Shown: positions 1 to 8,182, counted from the stretch's first letter. The stretch is 64,000 nucleotides of DNA from Oricola nitratireducens (GCF_014904745.1 NZ_JACZCS010000035.1:87472-151471), one strand, 5' to 3'. Numbers and translations: made by a program. Notes: generated by a model not told the origin, from the letters alone.

Positions 1-938
1 ATCGATGCCTCGCCGCCGGAACAACTCATCGAGGCGATGTCTCTGCCGTCGAGCGGGCCGGTGACATGCAGCAGCTTCAGTACTTCCATGAAGGCGGGGA
101 TCGAGGCAACGCGGCCGATGCCGAGGCGGGCGAGGAAGGCGTCGGAGGCGGCGTCCGCGCCGGCCAGAGACGCGGTGTGGGAGACGGTCGCGGCGCGCGC
201 CTGTTCGGATTTTCCGAGTTTCATCGCGACGATCGGCTTCTTCAATTCGCGTGCGTGTTTCGCCAAGCGCTCGAAACCGGCGACGCTGTCGAAGCCCTCG
301 ATATGCAGGCCGAGGACGGACACCCGCTCGTCCTCGATCAGGCCGATGGCGATCTCGGAGAGACCTGTCTGCGCCTGGTTGCCGGCAGTCACGACATAGG
401 AAAGCGGAAGACCGCGCGCCTGCATCGTCATGTTGATGGCGATGTTGGAGGACTGCGTGACAATGGCCGCGCCGCGCGCGCTTTCGGGGAGACGCATGCC
501 ACCATGCTGGTCCGGCCACAACAGGGCGCCGTCGCAATAGTTGATCAGGCCATAGCAGTTCGGACCGAGGATCGGCATGTTTCCGGCGGCGGCGACCAGT
601 TCCTCCTGCAGGCGTTCGCCGTCGGCGTCGTCGGCGCCGGCCTCGCGAAAGCCGGAGGCGAAGCAGACCGCGCCGCCCGCGCCGCGTTCTGAAAGCTCGC
701 GCACGAGGTGAACGGAGGCGTTGCGATTGACGCCGATGAAGACGGCGTCGGGCGCGGAGGGAAGATCGGCTGCGCAGCGGTATGCAGGCAGGCCCTCGAT
801 GGTCTCCTTTTCCGGATGAACCGGCCATATTTCGCCGGCAAAGCCCATGCGCTGCGTCTGGCGGATGACCGCCGCGGCCCAGCCGCCGCCGAAGACGGCG
901 ACGGATTTCGGCCTGAGCAGGCGTTCCAGCGAGCGCAT
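1..938 (-). CDS. ADP-forming acyl-CoA synthetase, CoA-binding part (truncated by window edge)
   Basis: About 312 N-terminal residues are visible and the C-terminus lies outside the window. The protein opens with a Rossmann-like CoA-binding domain (SVAVFGGGWAAAVIRQT near the start), followed by a succinyl-CoA-synthetase-like flavodoxin domain with NCYGLINY and HTASLAGADAA segments. This is the layout of NDP-forming acetate/acyl-CoA ligases, which make acyl-CoA from a carboxylate, CoA and ATP, releasing ADP. The start ATG overlaps the stop of the acyl-CoA dehydrogenase by one base (TGATG), so the two are translationally coupled. In this carnitine cluster a gamma-butyrobetaine-type substrate is plausible but only inferred. 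Confidence 0.85.
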   Translation of the reverse strand, partial: MRSLERLLRPKSVAVFGGGWAAAVIRQTQRMGFAGEIWPVHPEKETIEGLPAYRCAADLPSAPDAVFIGVNRNASVHLVRELSERGAGGAVCFASGFREAGADDADGERLQEELVAAAGNMPILGPNCYGLINYCDGALLWPDQHGGMRLPESARGAAIVTQSSNIAINMTMQARGLPLSYVVTAGNQAQTGLSEIAIGLIEDERVSVLGLHIEGFDSVAGFERLAKHARELKKPIVAMKLGKSEQARAATVSHTASLAGADAASDAFLARLGIGRVASIPAFMEVLKLLHVTGPLDGRDIASMSCSGGEAS

Positions 939-2101
939 CAGGCGCCGAGCGGCCGCAGCAGCGCGCGCGAGATGATGTGGCGCTGGATTTCGGACGTTCC
1001 CTCCCAGATGCGCTCGATGCGCGCGTCGCGCCAGATGCGCTCAAGCGGCAGTTCGTCCATCAGGCCCATGCCGCCATGGATCTGGATCGCCTCGTCGGCG
1101 ACCATGGCGAGCATCTCGGTCGCCTTGAGTTTCGCCATCGCCATGTCGGCGTCGGTGACGGTTCCCTGGTCGACCTTCCAGCCGGCTTCGAGGATCATCA
1201 GTTCGGCGGCCTTCATCTCGACGGCCATGTCGGCGAGCTTGAAGGAGACGCCCTGGAATTTGCCGATCGGCTGGCCGAACTGCTGGCGGCCGGCGGCATA
1301 ATCGACGGCGTGGGCAAAGGCGCGTTCGGCGCGGCCGAGGCATGTCGCGCCGACCTGCAGGCGGGTCGCGCCGAGCCAGTCGTTGGCGACCTCGAAGCCC
1401 TTGTGCACTTCGCCGAGCACGGCGCTTGCGGGCAGGCGGCAATTGTCGAATTCGAGGATCGCGTTGGTGTAGCCGCGATGCGAGACGTTGCGGTAGCCGT
1501 CGCGCACGGCAAAGCCCGGGTGGCCCTTGTCGACGAAGAAGGCGGTGATGAGCTTCTTCTTGCCGCGCGGCGTATCTTCCTCGCCGGTCGCCATGAAGGT
1601 GATGGTGAAATCAGCGATGTCGGCGTGGCTGATGAAGTGCTTGGTACCGTTGAGCACCCAATCGTCGCCGTCTTTTTTCGCGGTCGCCTTCATGCCGCGG
1701 AGGTCGGAGCCTGCGCCGGGCTCGGTCATTGCGAGGCAGTCCCATTTCTCGCCACGCACGCAGGGCAGGAGATATTTCTCGCGCTGTTCGGGCGTGCCGG
1801 CGCACAGGATGTTGGAGGGGCGCGCGACACAGGTCCAGTGTAACGCGTAATTGGCGCGCCCGAGTTCCTTCTCGTAGAGTAGCCATGTCGGCGTATCGAG
1901 ACCGGCGCCGCCGAACTCTTCCGGAATATTGGCGGCATAGAGGCCGGCTTCGATGGCCTTTTTCTGCAATTCGCGAACGAGGTCCATGTCGAGATGTCCC
2001 GTCCGCTCGATTTCCGCCTCGTGCGGATAGAGTTCGTTCTCGACGAAGGCGCGCGTGGTCTGCGCGATGAGTGTCTGTTCCTCGGATAGGCCGAAATCCA
2101 T
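938..2101 (-). CDS. acyl-CoA dehydrogenase
   Basis: A 387-residue FAD-dependent acyl-CoA dehydrogenase of normal length. The flavin/substrate signature MTEPGAGSDLRGM lies near residue 125, and the C-terminal WEGTSEIQR motif (from residue 366) carries the FAD-contacting end and the catalytic-Glu region typical of the family. It introduces a 2,3-double bond into an acyl-CoA and passes electrons to ETF. It lies 5 bp downstream of the carnitine dehydrogenase gene and is coupled to the acyl-CoA synthetase. Together these two could activate and desaturate gamma-butyrobetaine or another short acyl chain; the substrate cannot be read from sequence. Confidence 0.93.
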   Translation of the reverse strand: MDFGLSEEQTLIAQTTRAFVENELYPHEAEIERTGHLDMDLVRELQKKAIEAGLYAANIPEEFGGAGLDTPTWLLYEKELGRANYALHWTCVARPSNILCAGTPEQREKYLLPCVRGEKWDCLAMTEPGAGSDLRGMKATAKKDGDDWVLNGTKHFISHADIADFTITFMATGEEDTPRGKKKLITAFFVDKGHPGFAVRDGYRNVSHRGYTNAILEFDNCRLPASAVLGEVHKGFEVANDWLGATRLQVGATCLGRAERAFAHAVDYAAGRQQFGQPIGKFQGVSFKLADMAVEMKAAELMILEAGWKVDQGTVTDADMAMAKLKATEMLAMVADEAIQIHGGMGLMDELPLERIWRDARIERIWEGTSEIQRHIISRALLRPLGA

Positions 2102-2106
2102 GACTG

Positions 2107-3534
2107 TTACCTCATGCTTTCCGGTTGTGGCAGCTTGGCCTGCGCCTCGCCGAGCGCATCGATTTTCGCCAGGACATGCGGCGCCGGATCGCAGGAGCGC
2201 CGCGTTTCCAGGCTGACATGGATCAGGAGCTGGTTGCAGGTCGCGAGCAGTTCGCCGTCGGCGCGCAGCATCTCGTGATACATGCGCAGCTTCTTGCCTT
2301 TCGCCTCCAGCACCTGCGTGCGAACGCGGATCTCGTCGCCGGCCACGGATTCCGCGAGATAGCGGATGTGGTTGTCGACGGTGAAGTAGGACATGCCGCC
2401 GTCGATATATTCCGCGTCCGCGCCGACCATTGCCATCACGACATCGCCGGCGTCGGAGAAGACCTGGCCGTAGCGGCTTTCGTTCATGTGGCCGTTATAG
2501 TCGGTCCAGTCGATCGGAATGACGCGATGCAGCGTCTGCAGCGGTTGCGTGATGTCGGAGGGCAGGGGCGGCTTGATCCGCTCGTCATGATCCGCGAGGA
2601 GCGCGCCGGCGCCCCAGTTCCGCGCCTTCAGGGCGCGCATCATCGAGACGAGGTTGTCGTCGCGAATGCGTTCGAGCTCGCGGATCGAGTGCATGCCCGA
2701 CTGGGCGTCCGACTGGCCGGCGATGGTGTCGATCAGCTCGTCGGTCAGTTCGGGCACGTCCATCAGCTTGGTCCACGGCCATTCGAGGCAAGGACCGAAC
2801 TGGGCGATGAAGTGTTTCATGCCGGCTTCGCCGCCGGCGATCCGATAGGTCTCGAACAGGCCCATCTGCGCCCAGCGCAGGCCGAAACCGAAGCGGATCG
2901 CGTCGTCGATCTCTTCCGTGGTCGCGATGCCGTCCTTCACCAGCCACAGAGCCTCGCGCCAGACCGCCTCGAGAAACCGGTCGGCGATATGGGCGTCGAT
3001 CTCCTTGCGGACGATCAGCGGCTTCATGCCCATAGCGTCGAGAACGGCCTTCGCGCGCTCGACAGTATCCGGCGCTCCGACAAGCTCGACCAGCGGCAGG
3101 AGATAGACCGGGTTGAAGGGGTGCGCGACGAAGATCTGGTTGGGCTTCTTCACGCACTGCTGCAGTTCTGAAGGCTTGAAGCCGGAGGTCGAGGAGCCGA
3201 TCAACGCATCCGGCGGGCAATGTTCCTGGATTTCGGCGAAGACCTTGTGCTTGAGGTCGAGCCGCTCGGGCACGCTTTCCTGAATCCAGCCGGCATCCTG
3301 CACGGCGTCCTTGATCGAGGACGCAAAGTGCAGGTTTCCTTCCTGCGGGACCGTGCAGTCCGACAGGGCGGGCAGCGAGCGGCGCGCATTGGCGAGCACT
3401 TCGCCGATCTTGCGCTCGGCGTCGGGATCGGGATCGGAGATGACGACATCCCAGCCGTTGAGCAGGAAGCGGGCTGCCCAACCGCCGCCGATCACGCCGC
3501 CGCCGATGATGGCCGCTTTTTTTCTGGTCGTCAT
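2107..3534 (-). CDS. cdhA: L-carnitine 3-dehydrogenase fused to a hot-dog thioesterase
   Basis: A 475-residue two-domain protein. Residues 1 to about 320 are a 3-hydroxyacyl-CoA-dehydrogenase-type NAD enzyme, with the nucleotide loop IIGGGVIGGGW at 9-19 and the catalytic-His segment FVAHPFNP with His138. Residues from about 335 form a 4HBT hot-dog thioesterase with DWTDYNGHMNESRY at 342-355. In Pseudomonas the functions are split between CdhA (carnitine to 3-dehydrocarnitine, NAD+) and CdhB (betainyl-CoA thioesterase); rhizobial carnitine dehydrogenases carry the same fusion. It overlaps the HD-protein gene by 4 bp and lies in one operon with cdhC, which supports the carnitine assignment over a generic hydroxyacyl-CoA dehydrogenase. 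Confidence 0.9.
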   Translation of the reverse strand: MTTRKKAAIIGGGVIGGGWAARFLLNGWDVVISDPDPDAERKIGEVLANARRSLPALSDCTVPQEGNLHFASSIKDAVQDAGWIQESVPERLDLKHKVFAEIQEHCPPDALIGSSTSGFKPSELQQCVKKPNQIFVAHPFNPVYLLPLVELVGAPDTVERAKAVLDAMGMKPLIVRKEIDAHIADRFLEAVWREALWLVKDGIATTEEIDDAIRFGFGLRWAQMGLFETYRIAGGEAGMKHFIAQFGPCLEWPWTKLMDVPELTDELIDTIAGQSDAQSGMHSIRELERIRDDNLVSMMRALKARNWGAGALLADHDERIKPPLPSDITQPLQTLHRVIPIDWTDYNGHMNESRYGQVFSDAGDVVMAMVGADAEYIDGGMSYFTVDNHIRYLAESVAGDEIRVRTQVLEAKGKKLRMYHEMLRADGELLATCNQLLIHVSLETRRSCDPAPHVLAKIDALGEAQAKLPQPESMR

Positions 3535-4154
3535 TTCCCTGTCCTTTCCGCCGCGCGCTCAGGATCGACAAGCGGCACGCGCTCGCCGGCGCGGATCACC
3601 GCCGGGTCATAAGCCTTGCGAGCGAAGACCTCGTCGACCATGCCGCGAAAGAACGCGATGCTCTCGTGGTCGTAATGCGGGTCGAAGCTCGACTGGTCCC
3701 AGCGTTCGCAGAACTCGGCGCAATCTTCGAAATAAGGGTGGCCGCGGAATTTTTCGCGCACGTTGCGGTCGCCGCCGAGATGGTGGGCATAGTAAAGGCG
3801 CTGGAAATCGCCGTGTTTTTCGATCACCCAGGTGCATTGCTCGCGTACGTAGGGACGGAGGATCGCGGCCGCGTATTCATCGTGGTTGTAGGGCGCATAG
3901 ATGTCGCCGATGTCGTGCAGCAGGGCGGAGACCACCCAGTCAATGTCGGCGCCGTCGCGCCATGCCCGTGTCGCGCTCTGCAACGAATGGCCGAGCCGGG
4001 TGACCTGATAGCCGGACAGGCTTTCATCGAGTGCGACGAGCGCCTGCAGCAGGCGTTCGCCCGTCTTCGCGGCATAGTCGATCTCGTGGGCAGTGAGGAA
4101 TTCGTAGTCCTCCCTGTCGCCGTCCTTCATGGCGGTGAATTTGACTTTTTCCAT
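3531..4154 (-). CDS. HD-domain protein in carnitine operon, possible diiron oxygenase or phosphohydrolase
   Basis: A 207-residue HD-domain protein. Visible metal-ligand candidates are His56 in RLGHSLQSATRA, His80-Asp81 in ALLHDIGD, His91 in YNHDEY and His114 in EKHGDFQ. The LGHSLQ-ATRA and LLHDIGD blocks resemble the HD-type mixed-valent diiron oxygenases (PhnZ, TmpB) more than nucleotide phosphohydrolases, but the Tyr/Glu pair that gates substrate in PhnZ is not obvious at the matching place. Its gene is wedged between cdhA-B (4-bp overlap) and cdhC. Its role in trimethylammonium metabolism is therefore inferred from context, and the reaction is unknown. Confidence 0.8.
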   Translation of the reverse strand: MEKVKFTAMKDGDREDYEFLTAHEIDYAAKTGERLLQALVALDESLSGYQVTRLGHSLQSATRAWRDGADIDWVVSALLHDIGDIYAPYNHDEYAAAILRPYVREQCTWVIEKHGDFQRLYYAHHLGGDRNVREKFRGHPYFEDCAEFCERWDQSSFDPHYDHESIAFFRGMVDEVFARKAYDPAVIRAGERVPLVDPERAAERTGK

Positions 4155-4181
4155 TCTCGCCTCCCTCCGAACTCGCGGGAA

Positions 4182-5093
4182 TTATTTCGGCGCCCGCTTC
4201 ACGAGCCCGAGCTTTTCGCGCACCTCGGCGGGGCCGAGCACGCGCGCGCCCATGTTTTCCACGATCGTCACGGCGCGATCGACCAGTTGCGCGTTGGTCG
4301 CAAGCACACCCTTGTCGAGCCATAGATTGTCCTCGAGCCCGACGCGGACATTACCGCCGGCCAGAACCGCCGCGGCGACATAGGCCATCTGGTGGCGGCC
4401 AAGCGAGAAGGCCGACCATGTCCAGTTTGAAGGCACGTTGTTGACCATCGCCATGAAGGTGTTGAGGTCGTTCGGCGCCCCCCAGGGCACGCCCATGCAG
4501 AGCTGCACCAGCGCGTCGTCCTTCAGAATGCCTTCCGACACGAGTTGCTTGGCGAACCACAAATGACCTGTATCGAACGCCTCGATTTCCGGCTTGACGC
4601 CAAGCTCGGTCATCATCGCGCCCATGGCGCGCAGCATGCCGGGCGTGTTGGTCATCACGTAATCGGCCTCGGCAAAATTCATCGTGCCGCAGTCGAGCGT
4701 GCAGATTTCCGGCAGGCATTCGGCGACATGGGCGACACGCTCGGCAGCGCCTGCCATGTCCGTACCTCGCTGTTTCAGGGGCAGGGGGCTTTCTGTCGGG
4801 CCGAACACCATGTCGCCGCCCATGCCGGCAGTCAGGTTGAGAACAACGTCGACATCGGCGTCGCGGATGCGTTCGGTCACTTCGCGGTAGAGCGCGATGT
4901 CGCGGCGCGGCGCGCCGGTTTCGGGATCGCGCACATGGCAGTGGACGATGGCCGCACCGGCCTTGGCCGCTTCGATGGCGCTGTCGGCAATTTCGCGCGG
5001 CGACCGCGGGACCCGGGGACTGCGGTCCTGGGTGCCGCCCGAGCCGGTTATGGCGCAGGTGATGAAGACTTCGCGGTTCATGGTGAGCGGCAT
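4182..5093 (-). CDS. cdhC: beta-keto acid cleavage enzyme, 3-dehydrocarnitine type
   Basis: A 303-residue BKACE-family (DUF849) TIM-barrel enzyme. The zinc-binding HCHVRDPETG segment has His51 and His53, and an LDCGTMNF segment follows. Family members condense a beta-keto acid with acetyl-CoA. In carnitine degradation CdhC turns 3-dehydrocarnitine plus acetyl-CoA into betainyl-CoA and acetoacetate, after which the thioesterase releases glycine betaine. First gene of the minus-strand operon, with a GGGAGG ribosome site 7 bases before the ATG at 5093. It is divergent from the GlxA-type regulator. Other BKACE substrates are possible, but the CdhA-CdhB fusion downstream argues for 3-dehydrocarnitine. 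Confidence 0.88.
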   Translation of the reverse strand: MPLTMNREVFITCAITGSGGTQDRSPRVPRSPREIADSAIEAAKAGAAIVHCHVRDPETGAPRRDIALYREVTERIRDADVDVVLNLTAGMGGDMVFGPTESPLPLKQRGTDMAGAAERVAHVAECLPEICTLDCGTMNFAEADYVMTNTPGMLRAMGAMMTELGVKPEIEAFDTGHLWFAKQLVSEGILKDDALVQLCMGVPWGAPNDLNTFMAMVNNVPSNWTWSAFSLGRHQMAYVAAAVLAGGNVRVGLEDNLWLDKGVLATNAQLVDRAVTIVENMGARVLGPAEVREKLGLVKRAPK

Positions 5094-5139
5094 TGCGGGC
5101 CTCCCTGTTCGTTCCCGCCCGCATGGTGCCCGGCTTGCC

Positions 5140-5172
5140 GAAAACTGCTTTTCATTTTACGAAAATAAAATG
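5140..5172. promoter_or_regulatory. paired inverted repeats in the cdhC-regulator intergenic region
   Basis: Two perfect inverted repeats abut in the short divergent gap. GAAAA-CTGC-TTTTC lies at 5140-5153 and CATTTTA-CGAAAA-TAAAATG at 5153-5172, the latter covering the regulator's own ATG. They are the only AT-rich block here. By position they are candidate operators for autoregulation by the AraC-type protein and control of the catabolic operon; binding is not shown. Confidence 0.45.
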
Positions 5173-6162
5173 ACAGAATACGAACTGCTTTCGGTTCCCG
5201 CGGCCGGTGACGCGCCAGTCAAGGTCGACATTCTGGTGTTGCCGGGGTCGTCGATGATGACGCTTGCCTGCGCCGGTGACCCGCTGCGCGCCGCCAACCG
5301 GGTCTGCGGGCGGACGGTTTTTGCGTGGCGCTTTCTGTCGCTCGACGACGACGATCCGCTGACTTCGGCCGGGACGCCGTGGCCGGTGTCGGGCCGTATC
5401 GATCCCGGCGAAAAACGGAATGTGCTGGCCGTCGTCGCGGGGTTCCGGGCGTTCGAAATGCGCGACCGGCGCATGCTTTCGCGGATCGTGCGGGCATCCC
5501 AGAATGCCGAGCTGACGATAGGGATCGAATCCGGCGCATGGCTGATCGCCCGGGCGGGGCTGCTCGACGGCCGGCGCGCGACGACCCACTGGGAGGATTT
5601 CGAGGAATTCGCCACCGCGTTTCCCGCAATCGACCTGCGCCCCGACCGTGCCGTCGCTGACGGGCGTTTCATCACGACGGCCGGGGCGTCGCCGACATTC
5701 GACATGATGATCGACCTGATCCGCCGATGCGCCGGGATGGCGGCGGCGCTCGATGTCGCGAGCGCCTTCGTCTACGAGGCCTCGCGTGGCGCAAGCGACG
5801 CGCAGGCGCCGGTATCGTTCGGGCCGGCGGGCAACCACGATCCGCGCGTCATGCAGGCGATCCGCGCGATGGAACTCTGCATCGAAAAGCCGGTGACGAT
5901 CGCCGCGATCGCGCGGCGCGTTTCCATTTCGCCGCGCGGGCTGGAACAATTGTTCCGCAAGGAAATCGGCCAGACGCCGGGCGCCTATTTCCTGTCGCTC
6001 AGGATCAATGCGGCGCGGCGGCTGGTGCTCGATACGCGGCTTCCGATGACCGAGATCGCGTCGCGCACCGGTTTTTCCTCGGTCGCGGCGTTTTCGCGCG
6101 CTTTCAGGCGGTCCTACGGCATCTCGCCGATGCGGAAACGCGCCGAGCGGGAGCCGGCCTGA
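5170..6162 (+). CDS. cdhR: GlxA-family AraC transcriptional regulator (CdhR-like)
   Basis: A 330-residue regulator with an N-terminal DJ-1/PfpI (class I amidotransferase-like) ligand domain and a C-terminal AraC double helix-turn-helix (AIARRVSISPRGLEQLF and FSSVAAFSRAFRRSYGISP). The usual elbow Cys of the ligand domain is replaced (GIESGAW), as expected for a sensor rather than an enzyme. In Pseudomonas CdhR of the same architecture activates carnitine dehydrogenase genes. Here it is divergent from cdhC, 76 bp apart, which supports the same job. The ATG at 5170 has no clear ribosome site and sits inside a palindrome, so the mRNA may be leaderless or the start uncertain. Confidence 0.85.
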   Translation: MTEYELLSVPAAGDAPVKVDILVLPGSSMMTLACAGDPLRAANRVCGRTVFAWRFLSLDDDDPLTSAGTPWPVSGRIDPGEKRNVLAVVAGFRAFEMRDRRMLSRIVRASQNAELTIGIESGAWLIARAGLLDGRRATTHWEDFEEFATAFPAIDLRPDRAVADGRFITTAGASPTFDMMIDLIRRCAGMAAALDVASAFVYEASRGASDAQAPVSFGPAGNHDPRVMQAIRAMELCIEKPVTIAAIARRVSISPRGLEQLFRKEIGQTPGAYFLSLRINAARRLVLDTRLPMTEIASRTGFSSVAAFSRAFRRSYGISPMRKRAEREPA

Positions 6163-6195
6163 GGACGTTGTGCCCGGCGGCGGCGGATCAGAATG

Positions 6196-6213
6196 CATTC
6201 CGTTTCTGGAATG
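6196..6213. promoter_or_regulatory. ATTC-N8-GAAT operator, SqrR/sHdrR type
   Basis: A perfect inverted repeat CATTCC-GTTTCT-GGAATG lies 81 bp before the first sHdr-locus ATG and 6 bp upstream of a TTGACA box. It contains ATTC, eight bases, then GAAT, the operator form I recall for the persulfide-responsive ArsR repressors SqrR/BigR. An ArsR protein of that Cys-spacing class closes this locus (17729-18007). The assignment combines an exact motif match with genomic context; binding is not shown. Confidence 0.65.
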
Positions 6214-6218
6214 TGTGT

Positions 6219-6247
6219 TTGACATTGCCTTCCATGTAGGAAAATCT
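6219..6247 (+). promoter_or_regulatory. candidate promoter of the sHdr locus
   Basis: A perfect -35 hexamer TTGACA lies at 6219-6224, 6 bp after the palindromic operator. At 17 bp spacing the -10 position reads AAATCT, which is a poor match. A repressor on the palindrome would block polymerase here, consistent with repression by an ArsR protein and with a weak promoter. Confidence 0.4.
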
Positions 6248-6293
6248 CGGGTAGCCACGCGAATACCCGCGCGTGCGTTGCAGGGAGGCAGAC

Positions 6294-7370
6294 ATGAAGC
6301 TTCGGGTCATCGATTTCGGCGTGGTTTCCGCACTGCGCAGCCAGGCCGTCTATCACGGCCTCGCCGAAACCATCACCGAGAGCAGCGACCCGGTTCTGTC
6401 GCTCGTATCCCCGGAAGAACCCTATGTGTGCGTCGGCATGCACCAGGAGATCGCCCGGGAAGTGGACGAGGCGTTCTGCACGTCGCGGAACCTGCCGATC
6501 TACCGGCGCCACGTTGGCGGCGGCGCTGTCTATCTCGACCGCAACCAGCTGTTCACGCACTTCATCTATCCGCGCAAGAAGGCGCCGGAATTCGCGATGA
6601 ATCTCTATCCGATGTTCATCGAGCCGGTGGTGCGCACCTACAAGCAGCTCGGCGTCAACGCCAATTACCGGCCGGTCAACGATATCCAGGTGAACGGCCG
6701 CAAGATCGGCGGCACCGGGGCGGCGAGCATCGGCGAGGCGACCGTCATGGTCGGCAGTTTCATGTTCGATTTCGACACCGAGACGATGGCGCGCTGCCTC
6801 AAGGTGCCGAGCGAGAAGTTCCGCGACAAGCTGCGCCAGACGCTGGACGACTACATGACGACGATGGTCAAGGAACTCGCCGAACTGCCGGACCGGGCGC
6901 GGCTGAAGAAACTGTTCCTGTCCAATTGCGGCGACGTTCTCGGCGTCGATCCGGTCGAGACGGAGCCGACGGCGGAGGAATGGGCGGCGATCGAACAGGC
7001 GGAGAAGGACCTGACCGATCCCGCATGGACCAATCTCCAGGGCCGCAAGCTCGTCGAACTCGGCGTGAAAATCTCGGAAGGCCGGCATCTCACCGAAAGC
7101 ATGCACAAGGCGCCGGGCGGCCTGATCCGGGTGCATTTGCTCGGTCTCGACGGAAAAGTCAGCGAGTTGATGATCTCGGGCGACTTCACCTGTCTTCCGC
7201 CCGAAGGCGCAGACACGTTGGCGGCCGATTTGCACGGCGTCGACCTGTCAGAGGAAGCCCTTGCGGCGGCCGCGGACGCGGCGATGAAAACACATCAGAT
7301 CGAAATGCCGGGCATCACCGGCGCAGACATCGCGACCGCCATCATGGCCGCTGCACATGCGCCGGCCTGA
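6294..7370 (+). CDS. slpl(AB): lipoate:protein ligase of the sHdr system, sLpl(AB)
   Basis: A 358-residue LplA/BPL-family ligase. The lipoyl-AMP binding motif IYRRHVGGGAVYLD lies at 69-82 and the conserved lysine is in VNGRKIGGTGAAS (Lys137). The C-terminal part (about 240-358) looks like the LplB accessory domain, giving the fused AB form. It should attach lipoate or octanoate to LbpA. The ATG at 6294 is chosen because CAGGGAGG precedes it by six bases; an in-frame ATG seven codons earlier lacks this. It is the first gene after the ATTC-N8-GAAT operator and lies 27 bp before the amidotransferase-like gene. Confidence 0.87.
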   Translation: MKLRVIDFGVVSALRSQAVYHGLAETITESSDPVLSLVSPEEPYVCVGMHQEIAREVDEAFCTSRNLPIYRRHVGGGAVYLDRNQLFTHFIYPRKKAPEFAMNLYPMFIEPVVRTYKQLGVNANYRPVNDIQVNGRKIGGTGAASIGEATVMVGSFMFDFDTETMARCLKVPSEKFRDKLRQTLDDYMTTMVKELAELPDRARLKKLFLSNCGDVLGVDPVETEPTAEEWAAIEQAEKDLTDPAWTNLQGRKLVELGVKISEGRHLTESMHKAPGGLIRVHLLGLDGKVSELMISGDFTCLPPEGADTLAADLHGVDLSEEALAAAADAAMKTHQIEMPGITGADIATAIMAAAHAPA

Positions 7371-7397
7371 TCGCGCGGCGGGGAGAAGTATTTCACG

Positions 7398-8087
7398 ATG
7401 AAAACCGTTTGCGTCATCCAGCATACGGAGGCCGAATATCTCGGCCTGATGGAAGATCATTTCGAGGGGCGCAACATCCGCTTTCTCTATAGCCGGCCAT
7501 TTGCGGCGGGCGGCACGATACCGTCGGAAACGATCGGCTTCGACGGGTTGATGCTGCTCGGCGGCGGGCCATATGGCATGGTCAGCGGCCATCTCCTGCC
7601 GAGCATGGGCCCCGAGTTGCGCCTGGTGAAGGCATTCCTCGATGCCGGCCTGCCGGTGATCGGGATCGAACTCGGTGCCCTCATCCTCGCGGCCGCGAGC
7701 GGCGGCGGCGCCGATGACGCACCGCTGCGATTCGACGTAACGACCGCGAAAGCCGCCGCTCCGGGTCTGCTCGGCGGTCATATGCCTGCCACATTTCCGC
7801 TCGCGCTCTATCTGCGCGACCGTCCGGTCCTGCCCGCCGATGCGGAAATTTTGGCGGCGGACGAGGCGGGTGAACCGCTGGTCTTTTCGGTGCGCGGAAA
7901 TTGCCTCGGCTTCGTCGGGCATCCCGGCATGAAGCGCGGAATGGCCGAGGATCTGATCATGGAGTTCGCGGAAACGCCTGACAACACTGTCGAATCTCTG
8001 GAGGCGCTGGGCGCCGTGCAGGGCGAGGTCGCGGATGTGCTGAGCGAGCTCATGGTCGGCATCAGCCTGCATACCGGGCTGATGTAA
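7398..8087 (+). CDS. degenerate class I glutamine amidotransferase-like protein
   Basis: A 229-residue protein with the class I glutamine amidotransferase fold: the LLLGGGPYGM loop near residue 53, a nucleophile-elbow strand LPVIGIELGALILA and a C-terminal GFVGHPGMK. The catalytic cysteine expected in GxCxG is Glu91, and the His-Pro-Glu end of the triad reads His175-Pro-Gly, so two of three triad residues are gone. It cannot hydrolyse glutamine by the usual mechanism and is probably a binding or partner protein. I recall GATase-like proteins next to lipoate-assembly genes in other sHdr loci. Here it follows the ligase by 27 bp. Confidence 0.8.
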   Translation: MKTVCVIQHTEAEYLGLMEDHFEGRNIRFLYSRPFAAGGTIPSETIGFDGLMLLGGGPYGMVSGHLLPSMGPELRLVKAFLDAGLPVIGIELGALILAAASGGGADDAPLRFDVTTAKAAAPGLLGGHMPATFPLALYLRDRPVLPADAEILAADEAGEPLVFSVRGNCLGFVGHPGMKRGMAEDLIMEFAETPDNTVESLEALGAVQGEVADVLSELMVGISLHTGLM

Positions 8088-8153
8088 ATCGGGATTACAC
8101 AGTCGCTTGCCGTAAAGTCGGAAAAGCGGATTTCCTGTTTGCATATTCCATTT

Positions 8154-8182
8154 TTGACATGTATTGTTTTCCAATTGCGATA
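8154..8182 (+). promoter_or_regulatory. candidate promoter upstream of dsrE
   Basis: The 150-bp gap before dsrE is less GC-rich than its surroundings and has a perfect TTGACA at 8154-8159, with a weak GCGATA at 17 bp spacing. An ATATTCC half-operator lies just upstream (8143-8149), but the matching GAAT arm is missing. This suggests a second transcription start for the core sHdr genes, separate from the ligase promoter. Confidence 0.35.

Noticed and set aside
8143..8160. Second SqrR-type operator upstream of dsrE
   Set aside because: ATTC is present but the position eight bases on reads ACAT, not GAAT; only a half-site.
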